Below, in pieces: positions 1-9,665 of a DNA stretch of 64,000 nucleotides. The position numbers and the translations under genes are program-made. The DNA is from Streptomyces cylindrosporus (GTDB lineage Bacteria; Actinomycetota; Actinomycetes; Streptomycetales; Streptomycetaceae): the NCBI RefSeq assembly GCF_022698165.1, contig NZ_JALDAY010000001.1:558001-622000 (forward strand). Reading direction: 5' to 3'. How positions within the stretch are numbered: the stretch's first letter is position 1; each line of letters starts with the position of its first letter. The notes below the pieces were generated by a model. It was not told the origin of the DNA and searched no databases. It saw only the letters and a list, made by a program, of their open reading frames with translations.

Positions 1-320
1 TCGGCCTGTGCGACCTCGGCGACCGGTTCCGGCTGACCGCCAACACCGTCGATGTCGTGGCCAGCGAGCCGCTGCCCCAACTGCCGGTCGCCCGGGCCGT
101 GTGGGTGCCGCGCCCCTCGCTCGCCGAGTCGGCCGAGAGCTGGCTGCTGGCCGGCGCCCCGCACCACACGGTGCTCAGTTCCGCCGTCGATCCGGAGACC
201 CTGGCCGACTACGCGGCCATGGCCGACGTCGAACTGCTCACCATCGACCAGGACACCACCTCGGAGCAGCTCGCCAAGGAGATCCGGTGGAACTCCGCCT
301 ACTACCGCCTTGCCCGGTGA
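1..320 (+). CDS. araA: L-arabinose isomerase, C-terminal part (truncated by window edge)
   Basis: Only the last ~105 codons are present; the start lies before the window. The visible end contains [15 protein letters not shown], a Met-Ala-Asp-Val stretch with DQDTT, and a terminal [11 protein letters not shown], which matches the conserved C-terminus of L-arabinose isomerase. That enzyme converts L-arabinose to L-ribulose in the cytoplasm. The reading frame stops at 318-320, and a GGAGGGA ribosome site for araD follows at once, so the two genes are surely co-transcribed. The pairing with araD makes the assignment firmer than the short fragment alone would. Confidence 0.85.
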   Translation, partial: GLCDLGDRFRLTANTVDVVASEPLPQLPVARAVWVPRPSLAESAESWLLAGAPHHTVLSSAVDPETLADYAAMADVELLTIDQDTTSEQLAKEIRWNSAYYRLAR

Positions 321-333
321 GGAGGGACCGACG

Positions 334-1038
334 ATGAGCGTGCATGTCCGCGATGTCCTGCGGCAGGAGGTCCTGGAGGCCAACCTGGCCATTCCCCGGG
401 CCGGCCTCGCCACCCTCACCTGGGGCAATGTGAGCGGCGTCGACCGGGAGGCGGGGGTGTTCGTCATCAAGCCGTCCGGAGTGCCGTACGAGGAGCTGAA
501 GGCGGACGACCTGGTGACGGTACGGCTGTTTGACGGGGCCGTGGTCGACGGCCGTCTGCGCCCCTCCACCGACACGGAGACCCACCGCTGCCTCTATCTG
601 GCGTTCCCGTCCATCGGCGGTGTCACCCACACCCACTCCACCCACGCGGTGGCCTTCGCCCAGGCCCGAAGGGACATCCCGGTGCTGGGCACCACGCACG
701 CCGACACCTTCAACGGGCCGATCCCGTGCACCCCCGACCTCACCGCCGAGCAGTGCGCGAAGGACTACGAGTACAACACCGGCCGGATCATCGTCGACCT
801 GCTCGACGGCGACGACGAGCGGGCGAGGGAGGTGCCGGGTGTGCTGGTCGCCAACCACGGACCGTTCACCTGGGGCGCCGGTGCCCGCAAGTCGGTCGAG
901 CACGCCATCATCTGCGAGGCCGTCGCGGACATGGCGATCCACACCCTGGCCCTGGCCGCCACCGCCCCGCCCCCGCGGCATCTGCTGTACCGGCACTACA
1001 CCCGCAAGCACGGCCCGGGCGCCTACTACGGCAACTGA
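334..1038 (+). CDS. araD: L-ribulose-5-phosphate 4-epimerase
   Basis: A 234-residue class II aldolase/epimerase. It shows the N-terminal TWGNVSG phosphate-binding segment, KPSGVPYEEL, a THTHSTHA zinc-binding segment (first two metal His), and a late ANHGPFTWG segment carrying the further His. These match AraD, which converts L-ribulose 5-phosphate to D-xylulose 5-phosphate in arabinose catabolism. The ATG at 334 is preceded by GGAGGGA and sits 13 nt after araA. The length is normal for the family. The related L-fuculose-phosphate aldolase is less likely because of the araA context. Confidence 0.93.
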   Translation: MSVHVRDVLRQEVLEANLAIPRAGLATLTWGNVSGVDREAGVFVIKPSGVPYEELKADDLVTVRLFDGAVVDGRLRPSTDTETHRCLYLAFPSIGGVTHTHSTHAVAFAQARRDIPVLGTTHADTFNGPIPCTPDLTAEQCAKDYEYNTGRIIVDLLDGDDERAREVPGVLVANHGPFTWGAGARKSVEHAIICEAVADMAIHTLALAATAPPPRHLLYRHYTRKHGPGAYYGN

Positions 1039-1055
1039 CCGTCGCGGCGAACGAA

Positions 1056-1088
1056 AAGGCGGCCCGTGCGCACAGCACAGGCCGCCTT
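1056..1088. terminator. Bidirectional hairpin between araD and the secreted mutarotase gene
   Basis: A perfect 9-bp stem, AAGGCGGCC at 1056-1064 with GGCCGCCTT at 1080-1088, encloses a 15-nt loop. It lies in the short convergent gap between two genes and is flanked by A residues on one side and T residues on the other, so it can serve both strands. Confidence 0.75.
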
Positions 1089-1103
1089 CCTGCCGGATGC
1101 GGG

Positions 1104-2258
1104 TCAGCAGCCGAAGGTGTGGACCGTCGTCGTCCGGTACGTCTGCCCCGGTCGCAGCACCGTCGACGGGAAGTTCGCGTGGTTCGGCGAGTCCGGGAAG
1201 TGCTGTGTCTCCAGGCACAGCGCGTCACCCTGGCGGTAGGTCTTGCCGCCCGTTCCGGTGAGCGTGCCGTCGAGGAAGTTGCCGGAGTAGAACTGCAGCC
1301 CCGGCTGGTCGGTGGCGATCTTCAGGGTGCGGCCGGAACGCGGGTCGCGCAGGGTCGCGACGTGCTCGGGCTTGGCCGTGATGCCCTTGTCGAGCACCCA
1401 GTTGTGGTCGTAGCCCTTGGCCTGCACCTGCTGGACGTGGCCGTCGCGGATGTCGCGGCCGACCGTCTTGGTCTTGCGGAAGTCGAAGGGCGTGCCGGCG
1501 ACCTTCGCCAGTTCGCCGGTCGGGATGAGGCCCGTGTCGGTGGGCGTGTAGCGGCCGGCGGCGATCGAGAGCTCGTGGTCCTCGATCGTGCCGCTGCCCT
1601 CGCCGGCGAGGTTCCAGTAGACGTGGCTGGTGAGGTTGACCACGGTGGCCTTGTCGGTGGTGGCCTCGTAGTCGATGCGCCAGTCGCCGTGCTTGGTGAG
1701 GGTGTACGTCACCTTCGCCTTGAGCGTGCCCGGGTAGCCCATCTCGCCGTCGATGCTGGTGTAGTGCAACACCAGACCGACGTCGGAGCCCTTGGTGAAC
1801 GGCTCGACGTCCCAGATGTGCTTGTCGAAGCCCTGCGTGCCGCCGTGCAGGCTGTTGACGCCGTCGTTCACGGACAGCTGGTACGTCTTGCCGTCCAGGG
1901 TGAACTGGCCCTTGGCGATGCGGTTGCCGTACCGGCCGATCAGGGCGCCGAAGTACGGGGTCTTGGCGACGTAGTCCTCGATGTTGTCGAAGCCGAGGGA
2001 GACGTTGGCGTAGTGGCCGCGCCGGTCCGGGATCTCCAGACCCTGGACCACACCGCCCCAGTTGAGGACCTTCAGCCGGGTGCCGCCGTTCTCCAGCGAC
2101 CAGCGGTAGACCTTCGTGCCGTCGGCGAGCTTGCCGAAGAGCTCCTTCACCGGCTTCTTTCCTCCCGAGGCCGCCTGGGCCGTGCCCGTGCCGAGGGTGG
2201 TGGCGGCGATGCCCGCGGCCGCGGCTCCTGCGATGACAGTGCGTCTGTTCAGTTCCAT
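1104..2258 (-). CDS. Secreted aldose 1-epimerase (mutarotase) with Tat signal
   Basis: A 384-residue galactose mutarotase-like protein. The N-terminus (MELNRRTVIAGAAAAG) has a twin-arginine motif and an Ala-rich h-region ending near AQA, so export by the Tat route is expected. The body has the family segments LNWGGVVQGLEIPDR, ALIGRYGNRIAKG, SLHGGTQGFDKHIW, NLTSHVYWNL and YDHNWVL. The catalytic His (NLTSHVYWNL) is present, and the base Glu is probably the one in LCLETQHFPDSPNH. It interconverts alpha and beta aldoses. It is the last gene after chvE-mmsA-mmsB, which suggests it equilibrates sugar anomers outside the cell before uptake. A cytoplasmic paralogue lies at 21910-22881. Confidence 0.9.
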   Translation of the reverse strand: MELNRRTVIAGAAAAGIAATTLGTGTAQAASGGKKPVKELFGKLADGTKVYRWSLENGGTRLKVLNWGGVVQGLEIPDRRGHYANVSLGFDNIEDYVAKTPYFGALIGRYGNRIAKGQFTLDGKTYQLSVNDGVNSLHGGTQGFDKHIWDVEPFTKGSDVGLVLHYTSIDGEMGYPGTLKAKVTYTLTKHGDWRIDYEATTDKATVVNLTSHVYWNLAGEGSGTIEDHELSIAAGRYTPTDTGLIPTGELAKVAGTPFDFRKTKTVGRDIRDGHVQQVQAKGYDHNWVLDKGITAKPEHVATLRDPRSGRTLKIATDQPGLQFYSGNFLDGTLTGTGGKTYRQGDALCLETQHFPDSPNHANFPSTVLRPGQTYRTTTVHTFGC

Positions 2259-2281
2259 GTTGCGGCTCCCGTAAAGGGGTG

Positions 2282-2308
2282 GGGCCCCGCCGCCTCGCGA
2301 CGGGGCCC
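2282..2308 (-). terminator. Intercistronic hairpin between mmsB and the mutarotase gene
   Basis: GGGCCCCG at 2282-2289 pairs perfectly with CGGGGCCC at 2301-2308 around an 11-nt loop. It lies between the permease stop and the mutarotase start on the same strand. It may be a partial terminator or an mRNA end-stabilising stem; there is no T-run, so a full stop is not implied. Confidence 0.5.
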
Positions 2309-2316
2309 GAGCTGAC

Positions 2317-3564
2317 TTACGAACCGGACTTGCGCTTGTTCCACACGTCGAACCCGACCGCGGCCAGCAGGGCGAGGCCCTTGATGACCTGTTGCCAGTC
2401 GGTGCCGACGCTGAGGAGGTTCATACCGTTGTTCAGCACGCCGAGGACGAGACCACCGATGATCGCACCCAGGACGGTACCCACACCGCCGCTCATGGAC
2501 GCGCCACCGATGAACGACGAGGCGATGGCTTCGAGCTCGAAGTTCAGACCCGCCTTCGGCGAGGCCGCGTTCAGGCGGGCGGCGACCACCAGACCCGCCA
2601 GGGCCGCGAGCACGCCCATGTTCAGGAAGACGAAGAAGGTGACCTTCTTGTCCTTGACGCCGGACAGCTTCGCCGCCGGCAGGTTGCCGCCGATCGCGTA
2701 GATGTGCCGGCCGAAGACCGCGTTGCGCATGACGTAGCCGTAACCGACCACGAGCACACCGAGGACGATCAGGATGATCGGCGCGCCCTGGTAGCTGGCG
2801 AGGATCATGGTGACCGCGATGATCGCGGCGGCGATGGCGACGAGCTTGAGCAGGAAGGCGTTCCTGGGCAGCACGTCGAGCGAGAACTCCTGCTCGCGCC
2901 GGCGGTCGCGGACCTCCTGGTAGACCACGAAGGCAAGGAGCACGATGCCCAGGAGAAGCGTCAGGTTGTGGTAGTTGGTGTTCGGGCCGACCTCGGGCAG
3001 GAACCCGTTGCCGAGCTTCTGCAGGCCGTTCGGGAACGGGCCGAGGGTCTGGCCCTGGAGGAAGATCTCCGTCAGACCGCGGAAGAGCAGCATGCCGGCC
3101 AGGGTGACGATGAAGGACGGTATGCCGAGATAGGCGATCAGGAAGCCCTGCAGGGCACCCGCGACCGCGCCCACCAGCAGGCACAGCACCAGCGCGACCG
3201 GCCAGGCCACACTGTGCTGGACCGTCAGCACGGCCGCGAACGCGCCGACGAACGCCGTCAGCGACCCGACCGACAGGTCGATGTGCCCCGCGATGATCAC
3301 CAGCATCATGCCGATCGCGAGGATCAGGATGTAGCTGTTCTGCAGCACCAGGTTGGAGACGTTGCGCGGCAGCAGCAGGTCGCCGCCGGTCCACACCTGG
3401 AACAGGACCACGATCAGGCCGAGCGCGATCAGCATGCCGTACTGCCGCATGTTGCGGCGCAGCCCGCCCAGGATCAGCTGCAGCAGGTTGCCGTCGGCGG
3501 CCGTCCCCCCGCTCTTGCCGGGCGGCGCCGAGGCCGGGACCTTGTCCGTCACATCGGTGCTCAT
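2317..3564 (-). CDS. mmsB: Multiple-monosaccharide ABC transporter permease
   Basis: A 415-residue polytopic membrane protein of the BPD_transp_2 type (XylH/GguB/MmsB). It has about ten hydrophobic segments, and the conserved [19 protein letters not shown] follows the third. The cytoplasmic loop [15 protein letters not shown] is the usual EAA-like region. Its start codon at 3564 overlaps the stop of mmsA (ATGA at 3561-3564), which indicates translational coupling. With MmsA and ChvE it forms a high-affinity importer for aldoses such as arabinose, xylose, galactose or glucose; the exact substrate cannot be read from sequence. Confidence 0.9.
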   Translation of the reverse strand: MSTDVTDKVPASAPPGKSGGTAADGNLLQLILGGLRRNMRQYGMLIALGLIVVLFQVWTGGDLLLPRNVSNLVLQNSYILILAIGMMLVIIAGHIDLSVGSLTAFVGAFAAVLTVQHSVAWPVALVLCLLVGAVAGALQGFLIAYLGIPSFIVTLAGMLLFRGLTEIFLQGQTLGPFPNGLQKLGNGFLPEVGPNTNYHNLTLLLGIVLLAFVVYQEVRDRRREQEFSLDVLPRNAFLLKLVAIAAAIIAVTMILASYQGAPIILIVLGVLVVGYGYVMRNAVFGRHIYAIGGNLPAAKLSGVKDKKVTFFVFLNMGVLAALAGLVVAARLNAASPKAGLNFELEAIASSFIGGASMSGGVGTVLGAIIGGLVLGVLNNGMNLLSVGTDWQQVIKGLALLAAVGFDVWNKRKSGS

Positions 3565-5111
3565 CGGGTTACCTCTTTGTCCTTCGTCATCTGGCGCATC
3601 AGCACTTCCTGCGTGGCCTCGGCCCGCGGGACCTCGCCCGTGAGCCGTCCGGCGGCCATGGTGTAGATGCGGTCGCACATGCCGAGCAGCTCGGGCAGCT
3701 CGGAGGAGATGAAGACGACCGCCTTGCCCTCGGCGGCCAGCTGGTCGATGACCGTGTAGATCTCGTACTTGGCACCCACGTCGATCCCGCGCGTCGGCTC
3801 GTCCAGGATCAGCACCTCGGGACCCGCGAAGATCCACTTGCTGAGGACGACCTTCTGCTGGTTGCCGCCGGACAGCCGGCCCACCGTCTCGAAGACGGTC
3901 GGCGCCTTGATGTTCATCGACTTGCGGAAGCGCTCGGCGACCTTCCGCTCCTCGTGCTCGTCCACCACACCGCGCTTCGCGACCTTGCCCAGGGCGGTCA
4001 GCGAGATGTTCCGGTTGATGTTGTCGATGAGGTTGAGGCCGTAGTGCTTGCGGTCCTCGGTGACGTACGCGATGCCGTGCTGGACCGCCTCGGCGACGGT
4101 CTTCGTACGGATCTCCCTGCCGTCCTTGAAGACCTGGCCGCCCGCGTGCCGGCCGTAGGTGCGCCCGAACACGCTCATCGCGAGCTCGGTGCGGCCGGCG
4201 CCCATCAGGCCCGCGATACCGACGATCTCCCCGCGGCGCACGTTGATCGACACATCGTCGACGACCTTGCGCTGCTGGTCGATCGGGTGGTGCACGGTCC
4301 AGTTGCGGATCTCCAGCGCGGGTGCCGCGTCCGCCTCGCCCTGGTACGGGGTGCGGTCGGGGAAGCGGTGGTCGAGGTCGCGGCCGACCATGCCGGAGAT
4401 GATCCGGTCCTCGGTGGTCTCCGGCGCCTTGACGTCCAGGGTCTCGATGGACCGGCCGTCGCGCAGGATCGTCACCGAGTCGGCGACCCGCCGGATCTCG
4501 TTGAGCTTGTGGGAGATGATGATCGAGGTGATGCCCTGCTTCTTCAACTCCAGGATCAGGTCCAGGAGTTTGCCGCTGTCCTCGTCGTTGAGAGCCGCGG
4601 TCGGCTCGTCGAGGATGAGCAGCTTCACCTTCTTCGACAGCGCCTTGGCGATCTCCACCAGCTGCTGCTTGCCCACGCCGATGTCGGCGATCCGGGTCTC
4701 CGGGTGGTCGTTGAGACCGACCCGGCGCAGCAGCTCGGTGGCGTGCTTGAGCGTCTCGTTCCAGTTGATGAACCCGCCGGAGGCGTGTTCGTTGCCGAGG
4801 AAGATGTTCTCCGCGATCGACAGGAACGGCACCAGGGCCAGCTCCTGATGGATGATCACGATGCCGTGGTGCTCGCTCGCCCGGATGTCCTTGAACGAGC
4901 AGACCTCTCCCTCGAAGAGGATCTCGCCCTCGTAGGTGCCGTGCGGATGGACGCCGGAGAGCACCTTCATCAGGGTGGACTTTCCGGCGCCGTTCTCGCC
5001 GCAGATGGCATGGACCTCGCCCTGACGGACGGTCAGCGTGACGTCCGACAGCGCTTTGACGCCGGGAAAGGTCTTGACGATCGAGCGCATTTCCAGGACG
5101 GGTCCCGCCAT
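3561..5111 (-). CDS. mmsA: Multiple-monosaccharide ABC transporter ATP-binding protein
   Basis: A 516-residue protein with two fused ABC ATPase domains, as in XylG/GguA/MmsA. The first domain has Walker [10 protein letters not shown], a [14 protein letters not shown] signature and [11 protein letters not shown]. The second has a degenerate Walker A ([10 protein letters not shown]), [14 protein letters not shown] and [11 protein letters not shown]. The ATG at 5111 is chosen over an upstream in-frame ATG at 5126 because TTGAAAGGG sits at ribosome-binding distance and itself spans the earlier codon. It energises sugar import on the inner membrane face. It is coupled to mmsB and follows chvE by 53 bp. 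Confidence 0.92.
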   Translation of the reverse strand: MAGPVLEMRSIVKTFPGVKALSDVTLTVRQGEVHAICGENGAGKSTLMKVLSGVHPHGTYEGEILFEGEVCSFKDIRASEHHGIVIIHQELALVPFLSIAENIFLGNEHASGGFINWNETLKHATELLRRVGLNDHPETRIADIGVGKQQLVEIAKALSKKVKLLILDEPTAALNDEDSGKLLDLILELKKQGITSIIISHKLNEIRRVADSVTILRDGRSIETLDVKAPETTEDRIISGMVGRDLDHRFPDRTPYQGEADAAPALEIRNWTVHHPIDQQRKVVDDVSINVRRGEIVGIAGLMGAGRTELAMSVFGRTYGRHAGGQVFKDGREIRTKTVAEAVQHGIAYVTEDRKHYGLNLIDNINRNISLTALGKVAKRGVVDEHEERKVAERFRKSMNIKAPTVFETVGRLSGGNQQKVVLSKWIFAGPEVLILDEPTRGIDVGAKYEIYTVIDQLAAEGKAVVFISSELPELLGMCDRIYTMAAGRLTGEVPRAEATQEVLMRQMTKDKEVTR

Positions 5112-5164
5112 GGTGTGCCCTTTCAATCCGTAGGAATGGCCGGTCTTCTCACCGACGGGGACGA

Positions 5165-6271
5165 CTACTTGAGCTCGGCGGCCGTGTAGTAGCCGGTGTC
5201 GACCAGTTCCTTCGTGTAGTTGGTCTTGTCGACGCTCACCGGCTGGAGCAGGTAGGCGGGCACGACCTTGGTGCCGTTGTCGTAGGTCTTGGTGTCGTTG
5301 GTCTCCGGCTTCTTGCCGTTGAGCACGTCGTCGACCATGTTCGCGGCCACGTCCGCGAGCTTGCGGGTGTCCTTGTAGACGGTCTGCGTCTGCTCGCCCG
5401 CGATGATCGACTTCACCGAGGCGAGCTCGGCGTCCTGGCCGGTGATGACCGGAAGCGGCTTGCTGGAGGAGCCGTAGCCGTCCGACTTCAGGGCGGCGAG
5501 GATACCGATCGAGATGCCGTCGTACGGCGACAGCACCGCGTCCACCTTGGCGCTGCTGTACGTGGAGGTCAGGATGTCCTCCATGCGCTTCTGGGCGGTG
5601 GCACCGTCCCAGCGCAGCGTGGTGACCTGGGTGAGCTTGGTCTGGCCGGACTTGACCACGAGCTTCTTGCTGTCGATGTACGGCTGGAGCACGCTCATCG
5701 CGCCGTTGAAGAAGTACTTGGTGTTGTTGTCGTCGTTGGAGCCGGCGAACAGCTCGATGTTGAAGGGGCCCTTGCCGTTCTTCAGGCCCAGCTTGTCGAC
5801 GATGTAACTGGCCTGCAGCTCACCGACCTTGGTGTTGTCGAAGGACGCGTAGTAGTCGACGTTCTTCGTACCGAGGATGAGGCGGTCGTAGGCGATCACC
5901 GGGATCTTCGCGTCCGCGGCCTGCTGGAGCACGTTGTTGAGCGACTTGTTGTCGATGGCCGCGACGATCAGGCCCTTGACACCCTGCGTGATCAGGTTCT
6001 CGATCTGCGAGACCTGCTGGTCGGGGTCGTCCTCGCCGTAGACCAGCTTGGTCTTGTAGCCCTTGGCCTCAAGGTCCTTGACGACGTTCTTGCCGTCGGC
6101 GATCCAGCGCTCGGAGGACTTGGTGGGCATCGCGATACCGATGGTGCCGCCCTTGGCACTGCCCGAGCTCTCCTTGCTGCCGCCCTCACTGCTCTGACCA
6201 CAGGCGGTCAGCGTGAGGGCGAGGGAGGCGGCTCCGGCTATGAGGGTGAGGGCGCTTCTGCGAGTGCGCAT
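5165..6271 (-). CDS. chvE: Sugar-binding lipoprotein of the ABC transporter (ChvE type)
   Basis: A 368-residue periplasmic-binding-protein-like (Peripla_BP_4) lipoprotein. The N-terminus is a lipoprotein signal ending in the lipobox LTAC, so Cys24 is the lipidated residue. The mature part has [40 protein letters not shown] and a late [15 protein letters not shown], as in ChvE and XylF. It captures monosaccharides outside the membrane for MmsA/MmsB. A short gap (6272-6318) separates it from the upstream U32-like gene, so all five genes down to the mutarotase may share one message. Confidence 0.92.
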   Translation of the reverse strand: MRTRRSALTLIAGAASLALTLTACGQSSEGGSKESSGSAKGGTIGIAMPTKSSERWIADGKNVVKDLEAKGYKTKLVYGEDDPDQQVSQIENLITQGVKGLIVAAIDNKSLNNVLQQAADAKIPVIAYDRLILGTKNVDYYASFDNTKVGELQASYIVDKLGLKNGKGPFNIELFAGSNDDNNTKYFFNGAMSVLQPYIDSKKLVVKSGQTKLTQVTTLRWDGATAQKRMEDILTSTYSSAKVDAVLSPYDGISIGILAALKSDGYGSSSKPLPVITGQDAELASVKSIIAGEQTQTVYKDTRKLADVAANMVDDVLNGKKPETNDTKTYDNGTKVVPAYLLQPVSVDKTNYTKELVDTGYYTAAELK

Positions 6272-6318
6272 GGTGATCAGTCCCTGTTCTTCTCGACGTT
6301 GAGAGGTTGAGAGGTGGT

Positions 6319-7290
6319 TCAGGCCTCGGTGGGGAAGCGGTTGAGCGTTCCGGGCAACCGGGAGCCGAGCGGCGCCATGTCGCCGTCCGCACCGTGCCGG
6401 GCGAGCAGGTCGAGGGCGAGGCGGCCGCGCCGCACCCGCTCCCGGGCGGTGTCCAGGGTCACGTCCCGCAGGTGGGTGCCCCACGGGTAGATGCCGGGAG
6501 CCCTGGACAGGCCGAACTTCAGGTAGAGCGGTGCGCCGCGCCGGATGAGCTCGGCGACCTCGTACATCCGGATGTAGCCGCCGAGGTCGTCGGGGGCCTC
6601 GATGTACATGTCCATGGGGGCGGCGGAGACCCGCCGGATCTCGGTGAGGTGATCCAGCGTCAGGTCGCTGGGCACGTTGAGGGAGTCGGCGCCGAGCCGC
6701 TCGTACACCGCGTACGAGGCCGGGTTGACCGGTCCGATCAGCGCCGACACCTTCAGCGTGGTGTCGGCCGGGATGATCCCGGTCTGCCGCGCGCGGTGCA
6801 GCGTCCACAGCACGCCCTCGTCGGCGACGAGCAGGCACTTGACGCCCAACTCCGTTGCGCGGACGGCGTCTTCGACACACCCGGCGACGGCGTCGTGTCC
6901 GCGTGCGCGCAGTCCGGCCCCCCGCGAGTCGGAGCGCACCGAGCCGCCGATGTCCCAGGTGCCGCGCGGGCCGGTGAACAGGCAGAGCTCGATGTCCCGT
7001 TCACCGGTCGCCTCGACCATCTCGGTGATCTCGGAGTCGCTGAGCATCCACACACCGCTGCCCTGGCTGATCCGGTGGATCGGCACGTCCAGGCGCGAGG
7101 ACTCCTTGAGGACGACGGCCAGCGCTTCGGGACCCTCGCACGAGGGGATCTCGGTGCGCCACTTGCCGCCGCCGGGGAAGGCGTGCGGGGAGGCGTCGGC
7201 GGGGTCGAGGGCGGGCGCGCCCAGGCCGAGGGCGGCGAGCGCCTGCTCACCGGGTCGGCGGGCCGCCGTAACGGAGGCGTCGGTCGTCAC
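6319..7290 (-). CDS. U32-peptidase-like TIM-barrel protein of unknown role
   Basis: A 323-residue soluble protein with a GTG start at 7290. The middle and end resemble the U32 peptidase/collagenase-like TIM-barrel group: [33 protein letters not shown], and [21 protein letters not shown] near the C-terminus. No protease motif that I trust is visible. It is the first gene of the transporter transcription unit and follows a sugar-acid dehydratase and dehydrogenase, so a role in aldose or aldonate handling is more likely than proteolysis. An 18-bp palindrome lies 14 bp upstream of the start. Function unproven. Confidence 0.65.
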   Translation of the reverse strand: MTTDASVTAARRPGEQALAALGLGAPALDPADASPHAFPGGGKWRTEIPSCEGPEALAVVLKESSRLDVPIHRISQGSGVWMLSDSEITEMVEATGERDIELCLFTGPRGTWDIGGSVRSDSRGAGLRARGHDAVAGCVEDAVRATELGVKCLLVADEGVLWTLHRARQTGIIPADTTLKVSALIGPVNPASYAVYERLGADSLNVPSDLTLDHLTEIRRVSAAPMDMYIEAPDDLGGYIRMYEVAELIRRGAPLYLKFGLSRAPGIYPWGTHLRDVTLDTARERVRRGRLALDLLARHGADGDMAPLGSRLPGTLNRFPTEA

Positions 7291-7303
7291 AAGCTGTCCT
7301 TCG

Positions 7304-7321
7304 TGTTCGATATTTCGGACA
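7304..7321. promoter_or_regulatory. Operator-like palindrome upstream of the U32-like/transporter unit
   Basis: TGTTCGATATTTCGGACA is a near-perfect 18-bp palindrome (TGTYCGAWATWTCGRACA). It shares TGTTCGA(T/G)ATTTCG with 9581-9594, upstream of the dehydratase gene. The half-site GTTCGA resembles those of IclR-type regulators, but no regulator gene lies nearby, so the binding protein is unknown. Confidence 0.6.
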
Positions 7322-7356
7322 AGGTTCGCGGCTCTGGGTATGAGAAGGCTCTGGGT

Positions 7357-7401
7357 GTACGCCGGTACGGGGACCGTCAGGTCGCCCCCGTACCGGCGTA
7401 C
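7357..7401 (-). terminator. Strong hairpin after the dehydratase-dehydrogenase pair
   Basis: A perfect 16-bp stem, GTACGCCGGTACGGGG at 7357-7372 with its complement at 7386-7401, closes a 13-nt loop. It lies 3 bp downstream of the dehydrogenase stop and upstream of the U32-like promoter. It probably separates the two same-strand transcription units. There is no T-run, as is common in Streptomyces. Confidence 0.8.
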
Positions 7402-7404
7402 GTC

Positions 7405-8409
7405 TTAGGGGCGGAGCAGCACCTTGCCCACCTTGGGATCGCCGGATCCGACCAGCTCGATGGCGTGCGGGAACTCGTCCAGCGGCAGCTCGTGGGTGAC
7501 CAGCGGCAGCGGGTCGAGCAGCCCGGCGCCGAACACCCGCACCGTGTGCGCCCAGGCGTCCGGCGGCGCACCGAAGACGGTGTGCACCTCCAGCTGCCGT
7601 ACCACCAGGTCCGTCGGGTCGAGACCCTCGGCGCCCGGCGCCGGGATCCCCGTGAGGACCAGGCGTCCGCCGCGCCGGAGCAGCGAGGCGGCGGTACGGG
7701 CGGCGGAGGCGGACCCGGCGGTCTCGATGACGACGTCGAAGTCGTCGGGGAGTTCCTGGTCCCTGGTACGGAAGTCGGTGGCGCCGAAAGTTTTCGAAAG
7801 CTCCGCGCGGTCGGGTCGGGTCCCCACCACGAGCAGCTCGGCCGGCGAGCCCGCCTTCAGGAACTGAACGGCGAACATCCCCAGCGTGCCCGTGCCGACG
7901 ACCGCGACGCGCTCGCCCGGCAGGGCATGCGCCTTGATCGCGGCGGCCGCGATGCAGGCGGCCGGCTCCAGCAGGGCGGCGGCCGTCAGGTCGGCGTCGT
8001 CCGGCAGGACGTGCAGCAGCCGCGCGGGCAGCGTGAGCGTGGTCGCCATCGCGCCCGGCTGGGTGAACCCGGTCTCCTCGTACCCCGCGCCGCACAGCGT
8101 GGTCTCGCCCGCGTGGCAGCGGTCGCACACCTGGCAGTTGCGGAAGCCCTCACCGACCACCTTGCGGCCGACCAGGCTCTCGGGGACACCGGCACCGACC
8201 GCCTCGACCGTCCCGGACCACTCGTGGCCGGGGGTGAGGGGGTAACGCACGTACCCCTCGGGCCGGTTGCCCTGGTACACCTCGCGGTCGCTGCCGCAGA
8301 TGCCGACCGCGTGGACGCGCACCAGCGCCTCCCCGGCCTCCGGCCGGCGCGGTTCGTGCGAGGTGACCCGGTGCTCGCCCGGTGCCTCGATGACGACCTG
8401 GGAGCTCAC
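7405..8409 (-). CDS. Zinc-dependent medium-chain alcohol/sugar dehydrogenase
   Basis: A 334-residue MDR family enzyme. Catalytic zinc ligands appear in AVGICGSDREVY and GHEWSG; a structural-zinc-like Cys cluster is in RNCQVCDRCHAGETTLCGAG; and the NAD site is VAVVGTGTLGMFAVQ. The GTG at 8409 is chosen because GTGA (8406-8409) overlaps the stop of the preceding dehydratase, a common coupling arrangement. The longer frame would start inside that gene. Related enzymes oxidise sugars or sugar acids (L-galactonate, threonine or sorbitol dehydrogenase-like). Partnership with the dehydratase suggests a short sugar-acid degradation route; the substrate is not known. Confidence 0.85.
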   Translation of the reverse strand: MSSQVVIEAPGEHRVTSHEPRRPEAGEALVRVHAVGICGSDREVYQGNRPEGYVRYPLTPGHEWSGTVEAVGAGVPESLVGRKVVGEGFRNCQVCDRCHAGETTLCGAGYEETGFTQPGAMATTLTLPARLLHVLPDDADLTAAALLEPAACIAAAAIKAHALPGERVAVVGTGTLGMFAVQFLKAGSPAELLVVGTRPDRAELSKTFGATDFRTRDQELPDDFDVVIETAGSASAARTAASLLRRGGRLVLTGIPAPGAEGLDPTDLVVRQLEVHTVFGAPPDAWAHTVRVFGAGLLDPLPLVTHELPLDEFPHAIELVGSGDPKVGKVLLRP

Positions 8410-9563
8410 TTCGTGCCCTTCGGCTTGCGCTGCTCCCAGCCCTCGGCCCACAGGTCGAAGCGGGCCTGCTGCTGCGGGAACTCGGCGGCGGCGTCCGCGT
8501 CGAACTCGACACCGAGACCGGGCCGGTCGGTCAGGTGGAAGTAGCCGTCCACTACCTCCGGCGCCCCCTTGACCACCTTCTTGATCTCCGCGTCCGCGAA
8601 GTCGTTGAAGTGCTCCAGGATCTTGAAGTTGGGGGAGGTGAAGCCGACCTGGAGGGAGGCCGCGGTGAGCACGGAACCACCGACGTTGTGCGGCGCCACG
8701 AGCATGTAGTGGGTCTCGGCGGTCGCGGCGAGCTTGCGCGTCTCCCAGATGCCGCCGATGTGACCGACGTCGGGCTGGATGATGTCGACGGCCTGGCTCT
8801 CGAAGAGCTCGCGGAACTCGATGCGGTCGTGGATGCGCTCACCGGTGGCGACCGGGATGTCGACCTTGGCGGCGACCTTCTCCAGCGCCTTCAGGTTCTC
8901 CGGCGGGCAGGGCTCCTCCAGCCACGCGGGCTTGAAGGGCGCGAGCTCGTTCGCGAGCCGGACCGCGGTGGCCGGGGAGAAGCGGCCGTGCATCTCCAGC
9001 ATCAGCTCGGCGTCCGGCCCGATGGCGTCGCGCACGGCCTCGATGAGGGAGACGGCGTACAGGGTCTGCTCGTGGTCCAGCTCGAAGTGCCCGGTGCCGA
9101 ACGGGTCGATCTTCAGCGCCTTGTACCCGCGCTCCATGACGCCCTGCGCGGCCTTGTGGTACGCCTCCGGGGTCCGCTCCGTGGTGTACCAGCCGTTGGC
9201 GTACGCCTTGACCTTGTCGGTGACCTTGCCGCCGAGCAGCTGCCAGACCGGCACGCCGAGGGCCTTGCCCTTGATGTCCCAGCAGGCCATCTCGATCACC
9301 GCGATGCCGGACATCACGATCTCGCCGGCCCGGCCGTAGTCGCCGTACTTCATCCGCCGCACGAGGTCTTCCACGGCGAACGGGTCGGAGCCCAGAATGT
9401 GGTTGGCCTCGGCCTCCCGCAGATAGCCGATCAGCGCGTCGGTGTGGCCCAGCATCCGGGTCTCGCCGACTCCCGTGATCCCCTCGTCGGTGTGCACCTG
9501 TACGTACGTCAGGTTGCGCCACGGCGTCCCGACCACGTGTGTGCTGATTCCGGTGATACGCAC
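8406..9563 (-). CDS. Enolase-superfamily sugar-acid dehydratase (mandelate racemase family)
   Basis: A 385-residue enzyme with the capping domain (THVVGTPWRNLTYVQVHTDEGITGVGE) followed by a TIM barrel. Candidate metal ligands are the Glu in LMLEMHGRFS, Glu in WLEEPCPP and Glu in VATGERIHDR; the His in EMHGR and in VAPHNVGG would be the acid/base pair, as in D-galactonate dehydratase. The first ligand is Glu rather than the usual Asp. The start is GTG at 9563. It is coupled to the zinc dehydrogenase. Galactonate or a related aldonate is the likely substrate, but the family is too diverse to name one. Confidence 0.82.
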   Translation of the reverse strand: MRITGISTHVVGTPWRNLTYVQVHTDEGITGVGETRMLGHTDALIGYLREAEANHILGSDPFAVEDLVRRMKYGDYGRAGEIVMSGIAVIEMACWDIKGKALGVPVWQLLGGKVTDKVKAYANGWYTTERTPEAYHKAAQGVMERGYKALKIDPFGTGHFELDHEQTLYAVSLIEAVRDAIGPDAELMLEMHGRFSPATAVRLANELAPFKPAWLEEPCPPENLKALEKVAAKVDIPVATGERIHDRIEFRELFESQAVDIIQPDVGHIGGIWETRKLAATAETHYMLVAPHNVGGSVLTAASLQVGFTSPNFKILEHFNDFADAEIKKVVKGAPEVVDGYFHLTDRPGLGVEFDADAAAEFPQQQARFDLWAEGWEQRKPKGTK

Positions 9564-9580
9564 GGAGATTGCCCCTCAGC

Positions 9581-9609
9581 TGTTCGAGATTTCGTCACAC
9601 GTTCGAAAT
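9581..9609. promoter_or_regulatory. Operator-like sites upstream of the dehydratase gene
   Basis: TGTTCGAGATTTCG at 9581-9594 repeats the motif at 7304-7317. A second half-site, GTTCGAAAT at 9601-9609, makes an inverted repeat ATTTCG-N9-CGAAAT (9589-9609). Sharing this motif suggests that one regulator controls both units of the sugar-acid and transport cluster. Confidence 0.55.
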
Positions 9610-9665
9610 GCTGGCGTGACAGTAAGGACGGGGCGGCAGGAGTGTCAATGGGTCGAACACATAAC

